Counted from the stretch's first letter, positions 8,786-17,433 are shown. The stretch: DNA of 64,000 bases from Methanocella sp. (GCF_035506375.1 NZ_DATJPM010000080.1:39212-103211), one strand, 5' to 3'. Made by a program: numbers and translations. Notes: generated by a model not told the origin, from the letters alone.

Positions 8786-9156
8786 TTGCTGTGTTGAATT
8801 ACTCCCGTATTTTAAGTTTTTGAAGAGCATTGAGGGCACTATTTTTCACCACAGAGGCACGATGGCACGGAGGCCCACGGAGTTTTCTTTTTAGATTAAG
8901 TTACAAAGTACACAAAGCCGGTTCATCGGCGATCAGGGCACGAAGGATACAAAGACACAGTGGAATGAACAAGAGCACTTTTTGCCCCTGTGCCTTCTTA
9001 TCCTTTGTATCTTATAAGTTCAAAAAGCGGCTCTGTGCCCTTTGTCTCTTAATTATAAAAAAGTCTTTGTGGGCCTCCGTGCTCTTCGTGCCTTTGTGGT
9101 GAAAAATAGTGCCTCCGTACACTCCGAGACTTAAAAGGGCATATTCAACACAGCAA
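8786..9156. mobile_element. MITE-like palindromic element, copy 2 (371 bp)
   Basis: Its terminal inverted repeats TTGCTGTGTTGAAT (8786-8799 and inverse at 9143-9156) are perfect. It is flanked by perfect 7-bp direct repeats TTATTAA (8779-8785 and 9157-9163). It has the same internal order as copy 1: CACGATGGCACGGAGG-type motifs, the ACACAAAGCCGGTTCATCGG arm and TTTTTCACCACAGAGGC. The inner arm is less perfect here because the right-hand half has diverged (TTATCCTTTGTATCTTATAA). There is no coding capacity; an 90-codon frame inside is an artefact of the repeats. Confidence 0.8.
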
Positions 9157-9261
9157 TTATTAATTTAATATGATACGACTATCCTTCACATGCCATAACG
9201 CCCGGTAACAATAATTTAAAAAATAGCCGGAAAGTTGTGGGGAGACCGCGTTTAGTTAAAA

Positions 9262-9405
9262 TTATCTTAGCCTGTCTTCCTTATGCAGCAACCCGCACCC
9301 GTCGAACCTGCACGCTAAAGCCATGGTGTATGCGACTCTGCCATATCGTTTCCTCCATTCAAAGGCCTCCCGGGATACTTCCCCATCCGAAGTATAAGTG
9401 GCCAC
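9262..9405 (-). CDS. Possible 47-residue small protein
   Basis: Directly behind the methyltransferase stop codon, a frame from GTG 9405 reads ATYTSDGEVSREAFEWRKRY followed by GRVAYTMALACRFDGCGLLH and KEDRLR. The composition is protein-like (amphipathic, basic, two Cys spaced C-x4-C) rather than random, and the start overlaps the end region of the upstream gene as in an operon. No Shine-Dalgarno is seen and I recognise no family. It may be a small gene, or the broken end of a longer one. Confidence 0.3.
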   Translation of the reverse strand: MATYTSDGEVSREAFEWRKRYGRVAYTMALACRFDGCGLLHKEDRLR

Positions 9406-9407
9406 AT

Positions 9408-10220
9408 TTAAGCCGGTTTTCGTGCTATCGCGTACAGAGTTTTTGTCACTATCTCAATGCCGTCGGATGTCCTGCATTTTTCAAGCTCATCCGCGATATC
9501 GGCCCGTGCCTGCGGCCGAAGGCTCTCCGGGACGTGCCTCAGGAAATTTCCAAACGAGCTGGCTTCGTTGAACCTGAATACCTCTTCCGGCGAAGAATAA
9601 TATCGTTTACTTGTTCTTTTAACAATTTCGATATCCTCAAAGCCCGCGTCCTTCAGTAGCGTATCAAGCTCATTTTCCGTGACGGGCTTACTGGCGTCTT
9701 CGGCCGTCTTCACCCGCCCCGCATAAGGCGTCTGGGTAAAAAGCCGGTTCGTTATGCGCTTGACTCCCGACGGGTTTTCACGGTCGCCCGTCGTGATGCC
9801 CACTTTTCCGCCAGGCTTGAGCAGCCTATACGACGAGGCAAGCGCTGTCGGCTTGTCGTCGATCCAGTGGAAAACGGAACAGTAACATACGTGGTCGAAC
9901 GTCCCTGCAGAAAAGCTGCCCGGCCTCTCGCCGCTACCGATGGCGAACTGCACGTTCGCGTCGTTCAGGCCTTTCAGCTTATCACCGGCCACGCCGATAC
10001 GATAGGGCGACGGGTCGATGCCGACCACGCGGCCGTGTGGCCCCAGGACCGTGGATAAGTACATCGACAGGCGCCCCGTGCCGCATCCGACGTCCAGCAC
10101 TGCATCGCCCGCCCGTATGCCCATCATTTTTGCCAGGAGCACTCCTCTTTTAAACTGGCTATCGCTGATATGGTCATAGCTATCGGCCAGCTCCTGCGCG
10201 TCGTGGCTTATATCGCTCAT
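9408..10220 (-). CDS. SAM-dependent class I methyltransferase
   Basis: A 270-residue protein with motif I VLDVGCGTGRLSMYLS (about residues 41-56), motif II VVGIDPSPYRIGVA, VQFAIGSGERPGSF and FDHVCYCSVFHWIDD, then a LLKPGGKVGITTGD strand. This is the UbiE/methyltransferase-11 type. The substrate is unknown. It is divergent from the uspA gene, sharing a 115-bp region with TATA-like DNA. The ATG at 10220 is the first of the frame and places motif I at the usual distance. Confidence 0.8.
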   Translation of the reverse strand: MSDISHDAQELADSYDHISDSQFKRGVLLAKMMGIRAGDAVLDVGCGTGRLSMYLSTVLGPHGRVVGIDPSPYRIGVAGDKLKGLNDANVQFAIGSGERPGSFSAGTFDHVCYCSVFHWIDDKPTALASSYRLLKPGGKVGITTGDRENPSGVKRITNRLFTQTPYAGRVKTAEDASKPVTENELDTLLKDAGFEDIEIVKRTSKRYYSSPEEVFRFNEASSFGNFLRHVPESLRPQARADIADELEKCRTSDGIEIVTKTLYAIARKPA

Positions 10221-10335
10221 ATTTGTACAATGACGCGATGAGCGCCATATAAAATAAACTTTCTATTGCCAGTATCCATGAGGCGCGGTTTACCTTCGAC
10301 ATCTTTAAAGCTATGCAAGCCCTATTTTTTTTACG

Positions 10336-10719
10336 ATGAAGATTCTTCTCGCCACAGACGGCATGCCCCACACCGACAAGGCCGTTGAGTATGCCATCGA
10401 GTACGCCTCGCGCTATAAGGCCTCGCTCTTCGTCGTTTACGTGCTCTCCCCGGGCAGTGACCAGAAGGCTGCCTATGGGGAAGGCAAAGAGGCGGTCCAG
10501 GGCGTCAAGCTGAAAGTGCTCACGAAGGGGGTCGGCGTCACGACGATGCTGGAGCAGGGGGAGCCTGCGGAGACGATCGTCAGGACGGCCGACAAGATAG
10601 GGGCGGACGCGGTCATCATGGGCGCGTCCGGGAAGTGCGAAGGCAGTAAGCGGCCGCTGGGCAGCGTTTCGGCCAGGGTGGCGCAGGATGCCTGCTGCTC
10701 CGTCATCATCGTAAGGTGA
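10336..10719 (+). CDS. Universal stress protein, UspA family
   Basis: A 127-residue single-domain Usp. It begins MKILLATDGMPHTDKAVEYA and has ADAVIMGASG followed by the GxxG-x9-GS nucleotide-binding pattern (GASGKCEGSKRPLGSVS) and the final strand CCSVIIVR. That pattern marks the ATP-binding branch of the family. At 127 residues it is slightly shorter than the common 140-150, with the shortening in the middle loop. It is a lone gene preceded by TATA-like ATTTTTTTTA. It is probably a cytoplasmic dimer involved in stress adaptation. Confidence 0.85.
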   Translation: MKILLATDGMPHTDKAVEYAIEYASRYKASLFVVYVLSPGSDQKAAYGEGKEAVQGVKLKVLTKGVGVTTMLEQGEPAETIVRTADKIGADAVIMGASGKCEGSKRPLGSVSARVAQDACCSVIIVR

Positions 10720-10867
10720 GGTTCGGGTTAAAATGACCGGGCGTTGCCCGCTTATAGATAGAATGCCCGCCGCCTATTAGTACCGGGTCCTGGAATCGTG
10801 TACAATAGTCACCCTTAGAGGCAAAAAGCTAATAAGCAACCCGCCTTAAACCATTTCCGAACGCAAT

Positions 10868-11488
10868 ATGGCTTCGGAAGAACTGGCGCAATTTTTCCGG
10901 GCGAACCCTCAGGTCTACGGCCATGCGGGCCGCGAGGACCTGGACCAGCTTTCCCGTATCTGCGAGCTTTTTCCGGACAGCGCCCGCCTCCTGAGCGACG
11001 CGGAGGCCGTGGAGCTGCCCATGTTCGAGTGCAGGCGCTGCGGGCAGTGCTGCTCGTCTGTCCGGTACGTCACCGTATGCCACGCGGACGTGAAGCGGTG
11101 GGTCGCACAAAAGAGGCTGGATATTCTGGAGGGCCTCGTCATTGACCGCCGGAGGACGCCGCTCCTGGCCATTCGGAAAGATAGTATCAGAGCTGCAAAA
11201 GAAGAGGCGCGGGCGCTCCTTGCGGAGGCCGGCCTCGAAGACGAGCATGTTTTTGAAATTTTATATGTGACAAAGCTACTTGAGTGTGCCGTATACGTAA
11301 AACGCGCTGGAGGCGCCTGCGCGCTCCTCCGTGAGGATGGCGGCATGGCGACGTGCGGCATACAGGACACGAAGCCCCTGGTATGCGAAAAGTTCCCCTA
11401 TTATATCGGGAATTACACCGATGGCCGGCTGTTAAAAGAAGACAGCTTCTGCCCGTCTCTTAGCGATATAGCCAGGAAGCGGACTTAA
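10868..11488 (+). CDS. YkgJ-type cysteine-cluster protein
   Basis: A 206-residue protein. The cysteine cluster CRRCGQCCSS (about residues 52-61) is the N-terminal signature of the YkgJ zinc- or iron-chelating family. Later cysteines lie in GGACALLREDGGMATCGIQD, KPLVCEKFPY and DSFCPSL, completing the usual set of eight or so. The function is not established for the family; metal binding is inferred. It converges on secD, with a perfect palindrome between the two. Confidence 0.8.
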   Translation: MASEELAQFFRANPQVYGHAGREDLDQLSRICELFPDSARLLSDAEAVELPMFECRRCGQCCSSVRYVTVCHADVKRWVAQKRLDILEGLVIDRRRTPLLAIRKDSIRAAKEEARALLAEAGLEDEHVFEILYVTKLLECAVYVKRAGGACALLREDGGMATCGIQDTKPLVCEKFPYYIGNYTDGRLLKEDSFCPSLSDIARKRT

Positions 11489-11499
11489 AAAAAGATGCA

Positions 11500-11519
11500 G
11501 TAGGGGGCCGGCCCCCTAC
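11500..11519. terminator. 20-bp perfect palindrome between convergent genes
   Basis: GTAGGGGGCCGGCCCCCTAC is a loop-less perfect palindrome placed between the stop codons of the YkgJ gene (11488) and secD (11523), with A-runs on the left. As a cruciform or RNA hairpin it could terminate transcription from both sides. Confidence 0.5.
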
Positions 11520-11522
11520 CCT

Positions 11523-12821
11523 TTACTTACTCAGGATGTCGCCGATGATCCGGCCGTATGCGGGCCTCGTTATGAGGATGCCGATGAACACGCCCAGGAT
11601 GGTCGTGATGGCGAAGCCCTTGAGCGAGCCGAAGCCCAGGAAATACAGCGGAATCATGGCGACGACGACCGTTGCCGCCGAGGACACGATGATCCGGAAG
11701 GCGGACGACAGCTTCTGCAGGACCTTCTTCGTGGTCGGCGTCTTGCCCATGGCCATGACCTCGTCGGTGATGATGATAAGCTGGTCGACGCCCGTGCCTA
11801 TGACGGCGATGATGCCGGCCACCGAAGGCAGGTCGATCTCCCAGCCGATGAAGGTCGCGACGCCAAGGAGGATGATCACCTCGAACAAGGATGTCAGGAA
11901 CATGGGGAGGATGATCCTCGGCTCCCGGTAGCGGATGTACATGACGACGCCGATGGCGCACTGCGCCAGGATCATGCCGATGATGACCATGGTCTTGAAC
12001 GTGGCGCCCTGCTCGGCGGGCACCTGGCCGGAGCTGACCACCTCGACGCTGACCGGCAGCGAGTGCTTCATGTGGACGCTGACGTCCCTGGCGAGGGCCT
12101 CGCCGTCCGTGCCGGAGCCCGTCATGGCGACCATCGTATCCACCGCCTTGGTCTTCAGGCTATTTGCCAGTTCCGCGGAGAGCGGCCGCGAGTAGAATAC
12201 GTTGCCGTCCATGACCATCTGGACGTAGTGGCTCTCCGGGTCGGTGGTCGCCCCGTACTGGATGCAGGCCTGCTGGAACTTCTCCGCGCCGGCCTTCGTC
12301 AGAGTAAACGGCACGCCCCAGGCGGATCCGGAGACGTCCGACTGGAGTGTGGCTCCCGAGACCGCCTGCACGTCACTGCCGTCGAGCACCTTGACGGACT
12401 CGTTTCCCCGGGTCTGGATGCGGATCTCGAAAACGCCCTGCTTGCCCACGATGTTCATGGCATCCTCGTAGGGCACGCCCGCGAAATTAATTAGCACGTA
12501 GGCGTTGTTCTGGCTGTCCCGGACCGTGTTGACGGGCGTATTCTTGAGGCCGTACTCGTTGATCCTCATCTCCATGATGGACTTGGTATCATCGAGCAGA
12601 GCATCGGATATGGGCGCGTTCGGCGTGCTATTATTTATCAGCTTGAGCTTGAGGTACGAGCCGCCCTCGAAGTCCAGCCCGAACTTCAGGTTCGTGTTGA
12701 ACTGGCCGCCGGTATAGCTCGGCGCCAGGAAGATGATCGACAATAAGATGGCGATGACCAGGATGATCACGCGGTAGTCCGTGAGCAGCTTCATCCACAT
12801 GCCCTGCGTCTTCTCAGGCAT
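11523..12821 (-). CDS. secD: Protein-export membrane protein SecD
   Basis: Works with SecF at the Sec translocon, using the ion gradient to help pull preproteins across the membrane. The 432 residues match archaeal SecD, which is shorter than the bacterial form. There is one N-terminal helix (VIILVIAILLSIIFLAPSYT) and FGLDFEGGSYLKLKL, the D1 motif. A large external domain follows, then five helices with GIIAVIGTGVDQLIIITDE and the C-terminal GFAITTILGVFIGILITRPA. The ATG at 12821 overlaps the 3' end of secF by 8 bp and has GGAGGG upstream inside secF, so translation is coupled. Confidence 0.95.
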   Translation of the reverse strand: MPEKTQGMWMKLLTDYRVIILVIAILLSIIFLAPSYTGGQFNTNLKFGLDFEGGSYLKLKLINNSTPNAPISDALLDDTKSIMEMRINEYGLKNTPVNTVRDSQNNAYVLINFAGVPYEDAMNIVGKQGVFEIRIQTRGNESVKVLDGSDVQAVSGATLQSDVSGSAWGVPFTLTKAGAEKFQQACIQYGATTDPESHYVQMVMDGNVFYSRPLSAELANSLKTKAVDTMVAMTGSGTDGEALARDVSVHMKHSLPVSVEVVSSGQVPAEQGATFKTMVIIGMILAQCAIGVVMYIRYREPRIILPMFLTSLFEVIILLGVATFIGWEIDLPSVAGIIAVIGTGVDQLIIITDEVMAMGKTPTTKKVLQKLSSAFRIIVSSAATVVVAMIPLYFLGFGSLKGFAITTILGVFIGILITRPAYGRIIGDILSK

Positions 12822-13791
12822 ATTTTGCCCTCCCCTGTGGAGACTCCATGTACCACTGGAGCAGCCCCGAGTTCAGGAACCATGTGTTCATGATGTCCGC
12901 GATGAGGCCGAAGATCATGACGGTCGAGATGCTTGCGAGCACCGGTATGGTCGAGAGCCCGAAGAGATACCCGTAGCTCGAGACGATGTGAAGCACCAGG
13001 AAGGCGACGATGGCCGCCCCCGTCATGGTCAGGCCCGTGGCCCGGCAGGACGTGATCTTCTTTTCCAGGTACTTCTTCTCGCCCAGCACTTTAGTCGTCA
13101 GGAGAATGTCCGTATCGACCGAATAGCCGATCAGCATCAGCAGCGCGGCGAACGTGCCGAAGGTGAGCTCGATGTGGAACACGTTCATGAGCGCGACGGC
13201 GATCATGATATCGGAGAAGGCGGACGTGATGACGGCGACTGACGGGACGAAGTCCCGGAAGATTATGAATATGACGATCGCCATGAGTATGAACGCGACC
13301 ACGATGCCCAGAACGGCGTCGCTCTGGTTTGAGGCGCTGAAGGTACTGCCGGTGGTCGCCTGCGTGGCGTTCGGGTAGGCTTTCGCCAGGTACTCGGTCA
13401 GAGAGTTCAGCGTCGCCGTGTCCATGTCGCTGAACATGAGCTGCGCCGTGCCAAGGTTCGGGTCCCGGGTGATCACCTGAAGCGGGTAGGCGGAGAACTC
13501 GCTCTGGAGCGCGGCGTCCGTCTTATCCGTCTTAAAAGTGATCATAGTGCCGCCCTTGAAGTCAAGCCCCAGGTGCAGGGGCGACCCCGTGGTGACAAAA
13601 GTGAATCCCGTGATCAGCAACGCGATGGCCAGTATGGCCAGCGGTATGCCGATGGCCTGTTTGGTCGGGAGCTTAGGCCACTTGAGATTTGCGAAGGGCC
13701 CCAGGTTGCTTTCGGGCTCTTCTGAGGAGCTCTTTTTATCCTCTGTCTTTGCGGGGGCCTTTTGTTTTTTCGATTCGTCGGCCTTCGTCAT
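12814..13791 (-). CDS. secF: Protein-export membrane protein SecF
   Basis: Partner of SecD. Motifs: LHLGLDFKGGTMITFKTD (SecD/F D1 motif) after the first helix, then a periplasmic-side domain and the membrane bundle with AVITSAFSDIMIAVALM, LIGYSVDTDILLTTKVL (SecF family motif) and a terminal LIADIMNTWFLNSGLLQW. The cytoplasmic N-terminus is charged (ADESKKQKAPAKTEDKKSS). I used the ATG at 13791 rather than 13809 because the first six codons (MLVLIL) would add an odd hydrophobic start. The order secF-secD is common in archaea. Confidence 0.93.
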   Translation of the reverse strand: MTKADESKKQKAPAKTEDKKSSSEEPESNLGPFANLKWPKLPTKQAIGIPLAILAIALLITGFTFVTTGSPLHLGLDFKGGTMITFKTDKTDAALQSEFSAYPLQVITRDPNLGTAQLMFSDMDTATLNSLTEYLAKAYPNATQATTGSTFSASNQSDAVLGIVVAFILMAIVIFIIFRDFVPSVAVITSAFSDIMIAVALMNVFHIELTFGTFAALLMLIGYSVDTDILLTTKVLGEKKYLEKKITSCRATGLTMTGAAIVAFLVLHIVSSYGYLFGLSTIPVLASISTVMIFGLIADIMNTWFLNSGLLQWYMESPQGRAKYA

Positions 13792-13885
13792 TAAAATCAA
13801 GACCAACATAAGACGTTGATGCCTAAAAAAGCTTTTGTATACTTTTATGAATACAGCGGTATCCCGCGCCGCCTTCTTTCGGGAC

Positions 13886-13902
13886 AGATTTATATATAAA
13901 AG
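13886..13902 (-). promoter_or_regulatory. TATA-like box upstream of secF
   Basis: TTTATATATAAA sits about 100 bp before the secF start. It is symmetric and could in principle serve either strand, but it lies closest to secF on the minus strand. Confidence 0.35.
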
Positions 13903-13955
13903 ACAATATCATTACCACTGCAGGTCGAAAAATCAAAAAAATTTTGCTAGAATCG

Positions 13956-13970
13956 AAGGTTATATATACT
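13956..13970 (+). promoter_or_regulatory. BRE/TATA promoter of the small conserved gene
   Basis: GAAGGTTATATATACTT combines a purine-rich BRE-like stretch and a TATA box, 45-55 bp before the ATG at 14015. A second TATA-like run (GGTTATATAG) follows near 13975. Confidence 0.5.
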
Positions 13971-14014
13971 TGCTGGTTATATAGTATCTTTCAAGAGGGG
14001 AAGGAATTAAGACC

Positions 14015-14263
14015 ATGTTAAAGAAGCTACAGTTAAAGGATAAATACAACCACAGCCAGGAAGTCATCATCGAGTACCTGAAGAACGGCCTGAAGGAAGG
14101 CAAGCAGTTCTTCAAGTCCAAGTACATCGCGAGGGACCTTGGCATGAGCCCGAAAGAGGTCGGGACGAACATGAAGATCCTTTCGGACGAGTGTAAGGAC
14201 CTCCTCATTGAGAAGTGGAGCTATTCCAAGAGCACCACCTGGCGTGTCGAATCCGCCGCATAA
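14015..14263 (+). CDS. Small conserved euryarchaeal protein (DUF7123-like)
   Basis: An 82-residue protein rich in Lys and Glu. Its predicted helix-turn-helix-like core is EVIIEYLKNGLKEGKQFFKS, then KYIARDLGMSPKEVGTNMKIL, with a short C-terminal beta hairpin (KWSYSKSTTWRVE). It looks like a minimal winged helix and I associate it with the small DUF7123-type proteins of euryarchaea, from memory. It has strong TATA boxes and GAGGGGAAGG about 15-20 bp before the ATG, which suggests good expression. It is a single gene; DNA binding is inferred only. Confidence 0.7.
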   Translation: MLKKLQLKDKYNHSQEVIIEYLKNGLKEGKQFFKSKYIARDLGMSPKEVGTNMKILSDECKDLLIEKWSYSKSTTWRVESAA

Positions 14264-14366
14264 AAACGTTTTTCTCCATTTCTCGACTTTATTTTAACCG
14301 TTCCTTTTCAATCGAGCATTCAGCATTTATAGTATTAGCTCTATTTGCCATATAAAAGGGCTATTT

Positions 14367-15470
14367 ATGCAGGAGCAGGTGCTGGAAAGGCCGGGCTTAA
14401 CCCTCCGGGAACGGTTCGACTATCGGCCGGTCGCGCTCGCCGCGCTCAACATCCTGGCCACCATGGCCGTATATCTGCCGTTCATCGGCAGCATGGACGA
14501 CATCTACCGGTACCTGGACGGGCCCCTGTATATGTACGTGGCGAAGACGCTGTACGTCATACCGGCAACGAACCCCTTTAATCTGCCCGCCTACTACTTT
14601 GCGTGCCACCTGGCGCTTTACCCGCTCGCGATCAGGGCGCTCTCCTTCGTCGGCTACGACCACGCCATGATCCTCGTGGTCATCGCCGCGTCGACGCTGG
14701 CCACGGTACTATTTTACCAATTACTAAAAGAGTTCAAGTATTCTGTCAACCCTTTCTGGGCATCGGTCGTCTTTATCTTCTTCCCGAGCCGCTGGCTGCT
14801 CTACCACAGCGTCGGCGCCTCGGAGCCGATGTTCATTCTGTTGATCATCGCGTCCATCTACTGCTATAAAAAGGACCGTTATATCCTGGCCTTCGCGCTG
14901 GCCGGCCTGGCCTCCGTCACCAAGATCTTCGGCGTCCTCATGCTGGTCTCATATCTGTTGCTGCTCGTCCACGAGAAAAAATACCGGTATATACCTTATC
15001 TGGCCATCATCCCGGCATTCCTCGCGGCCAACTTCCTCGTCTACCAGCTCACGTACGGCGACTTTCTCGCCTATTTTAGGTGGAATGGCAGTTTCATGAA
15101 GCCGGTGCCGTTCATGAACTTCTTCGACCCGGCCTCGAAGGGCAACACGAATAATGCCGAGCTCTTCATGGGCTTCTACATCATCTATATCCTGGGGGCC
15201 CTTCGTCTCTGGAAGCGCCCCGAGCTGGCCTCTTTTTCGCTGGTCTACGTCCTGTTTATGGCATTCGTCGAGCACCCCGACGTGAGCCGGTATTTACTGC
15301 CGGCGGCGCCCTTCGCCCTCATCGTGGCATTCGACGACATCATCAGCCGGAAGGAGTTCATGGTCGTCTTTCCGCTGATCGTCGTCTTCGGCTACTTCTA
15401 CTGCTGGGGTATCATACCGACCAACCTGATCGGCGCGGACACGTTCGCGCAGCTAATGGCCGGTTTGTAA
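14367..15470 (+). CDS. Polytopic membrane protein, mannosyltransferase-like (PIG-V/GT-C style)
   Basis: A 367-residue protein with about nine hydrophobic segments. The first outside loop carries an acidic cluster SMDDIYRYLDGPLYMYVAK; acidic residues there, with DGPxY, resemble PIG-V/Gpi18-type GT-C mannosyltransferases using lipid-linked sugar. Later features are FFPSRWLLYHSVGASEPMF and EHPDVSRYLLPAAPFAL, also typical of that group. It may add a sugar to a lipid or surface protein. The start at 14367 has no Shine-Dalgarno; a TATA-like run (TATAAAAG) lies just upstream at 14350. It is a single gene. Confidence 0.6.
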   Translation: MQEQVLERPGLTLRERFDYRPVALAALNILATMAVYLPFIGSMDDIYRYLDGPLYMYVAKTLYVIPATNPFNLPAYYFACHLALYPLAIRALSFVGYDHAMILVVIAASTLATVLFYQLLKEFKYSVNPFWASVVFIFFPSRWLLYHSVGASEPMFILLIIASIYCYKKDRYILAFALAGLASVTKIFGVLMLVSYLLLLVHEKKYRYIPYLAIIPAFLAANFLVYQLTYGDFLAYFRWNGSFMKPVPFMNFFDPASKGNTNNAELFMGFYIIYILGALRLWKRPELASFSLVYVLFMAFVEHPDVSRYLLPAAPFALIVAFDDIISRKEFMVVFPLIVVFGYFYCWGIIPTNLIGADTFAQLMAGL

Positions 15471-15539
15471 TAAAGCGAAAAATAAAAAAAGCTTTTATAC
15501 CATCCATATGTTTTATGGTATCTAAAGGATGGAAAGCCT

Positions 15540-16688
15540 GTGACATTCGTATCAATAGTTAAGAACGGCGACCCGTCGAAGGCCGTCAGCGACGCCGTGC
15601 AGCTGGCGGGGGGGCTCGACGTCAGCGGCACCGTCCTCATCAAGCCGAACCTGAGCTGCGCCAAGCCATCGGGCAGCGGCCTGGTCACGAGCGTGGAAGT
15701 CATCACCGCCCTGGTAAAGATGGTCGCGGAGCAGGGCGCGAGGCCGCTCGTGGGCGACCTGCCCATACTCGGCTGGGACCCGAAAACGGTGTTCAACGCC
15801 TCCGGCGTCCGCGCCATCGAGAAGGCCGGGGGAGAGCTCGCCGACTGGAGCGACAGCCACATCGATATCTCGCTCCCCGGGGCGAAAACCCTGAAGCGGG
15901 TGCCCATCGCGAGGCCGGCCCTCGAGGTGGACGCCATAATCAACGTCCCCGTGCTGAAGCATCACTTTCTCACTCACCTTTCCGGAGGCATGAAGAACCT
16001 CTTCGGGCTCGTGCAGCCCGCGTTCCGGCCGAAGGTCCACGTCCTGGGCCTGGACGAGCCTCTGGTCGATTTTTACGAGTTCCTGAAGCCCCGCATCGCC
16101 CTCAACGTCATGGACGCGACGAGCATCGCCCAGTCGGTGAGGCCCGCGGGCCCGTACTACGGGCCGTCGGAGGCAAAATCGGCATACCGGGCAAACATGG
16201 TCCTGGCCAGTAAGGACGCCGTGGCCCTGGATGCCGTGGCCGCAAGCGTCATCGGCATTGACCCGGACGACGTCGAGATGGTGCGCATCGCCTCGGAGAG
16301 GGGCCTGGGCGACATCAACCCGCAGACCGTGGGCAACGCCCGGGGCGCCAGCGTGAAGATCAAAAGCTCGCTCATCGGCAGGGTCATACCCTATGTGGAG
16401 GACGCCTGGACAAGCCAGAGGCTCAACCGGGTCGCGCACCCGCTGGCACGGCGCATTTATGGCAATGACGTCGTATCGCTCAAAGAGGCGCGCAGGGAGA
16501 TGAACGCCATCGACCCCTCGCGCATCGTCCTCGCCGGGAGCTGCACAAGATGCGGCCTCTGCATGAACGCCTGCCCGACAAAGAACATTTCGCTGAGCGA
16601 AAAGCCGACCTTCGGCTCGAAGTGCATCAAGTGTTTCATCTGCGTGGAGATCTGCCCTGACGGCGTGCTGGCCATCCAGAGGAAGTGA
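15540..16688 (+). CDS. DUF362 protein with C-terminal 2[4Fe-4S] ferredoxin domain
   Basis: A 382-residue protein. Residues 1-310 are a DUF362 domain (VLIKPNLSCAKPSGSGLVTS, NVPVLKHHFLTHLSGGMKN, DAVALDAVAASVIGIDPDDV). Residues about 325-380 hold two ferredoxin motifs: CTRCGLCMNACP and CIKCFICVEICP. It begins with GTG; TATA-like TTTTATACC lies near 15495. DUF362-ferredoxin proteins are frequent in methanogens and are presumed electron-transfer or flavin-linked proteins of unknown substrate. It is followed 4 bp later by the lipid kinase-like gene, so they are probably co-transcribed. Confidence 0.85.
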   Translation: MTFVSIVKNGDPSKAVSDAVQLAGGLDVSGTVLIKPNLSCAKPSGSGLVTSVEVITALVKMVAEQGARPLVGDLPILGWDPKTVFNASGVRAIEKAGGELADWSDSHIDISLPGAKTLKRVPIARPALEVDAIINVPVLKHHFLTHLSGGMKNLFGLVQPAFRPKVHVLGLDEPLVDFYEFLKPRIALNVMDATSIAQSVRPAGPYYGPSEAKSAYRANMVLASKDAVALDAVAASVIGIDPDDVEMVRIASERGLGDINPQTVGNARGASVKIKSSLIGRVIPYVEDAWTSQRLNRVAHPLARRIYGNDVVSLKEARREMNAIDPSRIVLAGSCTRCGLCMNACPTKNISLSEKPTFGSKCIKCFICVEICPDGVLAIQRK

Positions 16689-16692
16689 TGCC

Positions 16693-17433
16693 ATGCTGGG
16701 ATTTACCCTGCGGGACACGCTGGGCTCCATCCTGGTATACGCTTACATCGCGATCATCTTTTTAGCCGTCGAGAGGCTGTGGAAGGGCGACCGGGCAGTG
16801 GGCAGGAAGATCCTGCACATCGCCATGGGGAACATCGTCTTTATCCTCATACTATTCGATAACTGGTACGCGGAGGTGCTCATCGCCGGCTCCGCCCTGG
16901 TTTTTTCTTTATTGATCACGCAGCGCATGCAGCTCTACTTTTTAAGCAAGCTGACCGTGAGCCCAGGCGGAGAGAGCGTTTTCCGCAAGGCGTACCGCAA
17001 GATCATAAAGAAGCTCTCTCTCATATCGGCATCGGACGCGGGGAACGAGTGGGGGCTGGTGTATTACTGCCTCATGTTCACGGTGCTCGCCGGGCTGTTC
17101 GCGAAGACCCCCGTGGTGGTCGCCGTCGGCATGCTGCCCCTGGCCTATGGCGACGGCCTGGGGGCCGTCATAGGCCGAAAGTTCGGCCGCCATCCGTACA
17201 AAATAATCGATAAGAAGAGCGTCGAGGGCTCTCTGGCCGTGTTCGCCGGCACGGCCGTCTCGCTCGTCGTGGGCATGGTCTACTACGGCGTGCAGCTGCA
17301 AAACGCCTTATGGATGTCCGCGGCCATCGGCATCGTGGTCATGGTCGTCGAGGGCGTGGCGCCCAAGGGCCTTGATAACCTGGCAATCCCCCTTTCGGCC
17401 GTCGTAATGTTTATGTTGTTCGGGGCGCTATGA
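16693..17433 (+). CDS. Dolichol kinase/phosphatidate cytidylyltransferase-family membrane protein
   Basis: A 246-residue protein with seven or so helices. Family motifs are RKILHIAMGNIVFI near the N-terminus and YGDGLGAVIGRKFGRHPYK followed by KKSVEGSLAVF. That is the SEC59/VTE5 (CTP-dependent polyprenol or phytol kinase) pattern. In an archaeon it may phosphorylate a polyprenol or geranylgeraniol, or act in archaeal lipid salvage. It overlaps the nucleotide kinase gene by 4 bp (ATGA), so the two are translationally coupled. Confidence 0.75.
   Translation: MLGFTLRDTLGSILVYAYIAIIFLAVERLWKGDRAVGRKILHIAMGNIVFILILFDNWYAEVLIAGSALVFSLLITQRMQLYFLSKLTVSPGGESVFRKAYRKIIKKLSLISASDAGNEWGLVYYCLMFTVLAGLFAKTPVVVAVGMLPLAYGDGLGAVIGRKFGRHPYKIIDKKSVEGSLAVFAGTAVSLVVGMVYYGVQLQNALWMSAAIGIVVMVVEGVAPKGLDNLAIPLSAVVMFMLFGAL

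Noticed and set aside
8830..9102. 90-codon frame in the second mobile element
   Set aside because: It reads through the palindrome and its repeats; the related frame in copy 1 differs in length and reading, so it is not conserved as protein.
9237..9659. 140-codon plus-strand frame
   Set aside because: It runs antisense into the methyltransferase and has no motif.
15552..16730. 392-codon minus-strand open frame
   Set aside because: It is antisense to the DUF362-ferredoxin gene and its product matches no fold; a GC-rich shadow.
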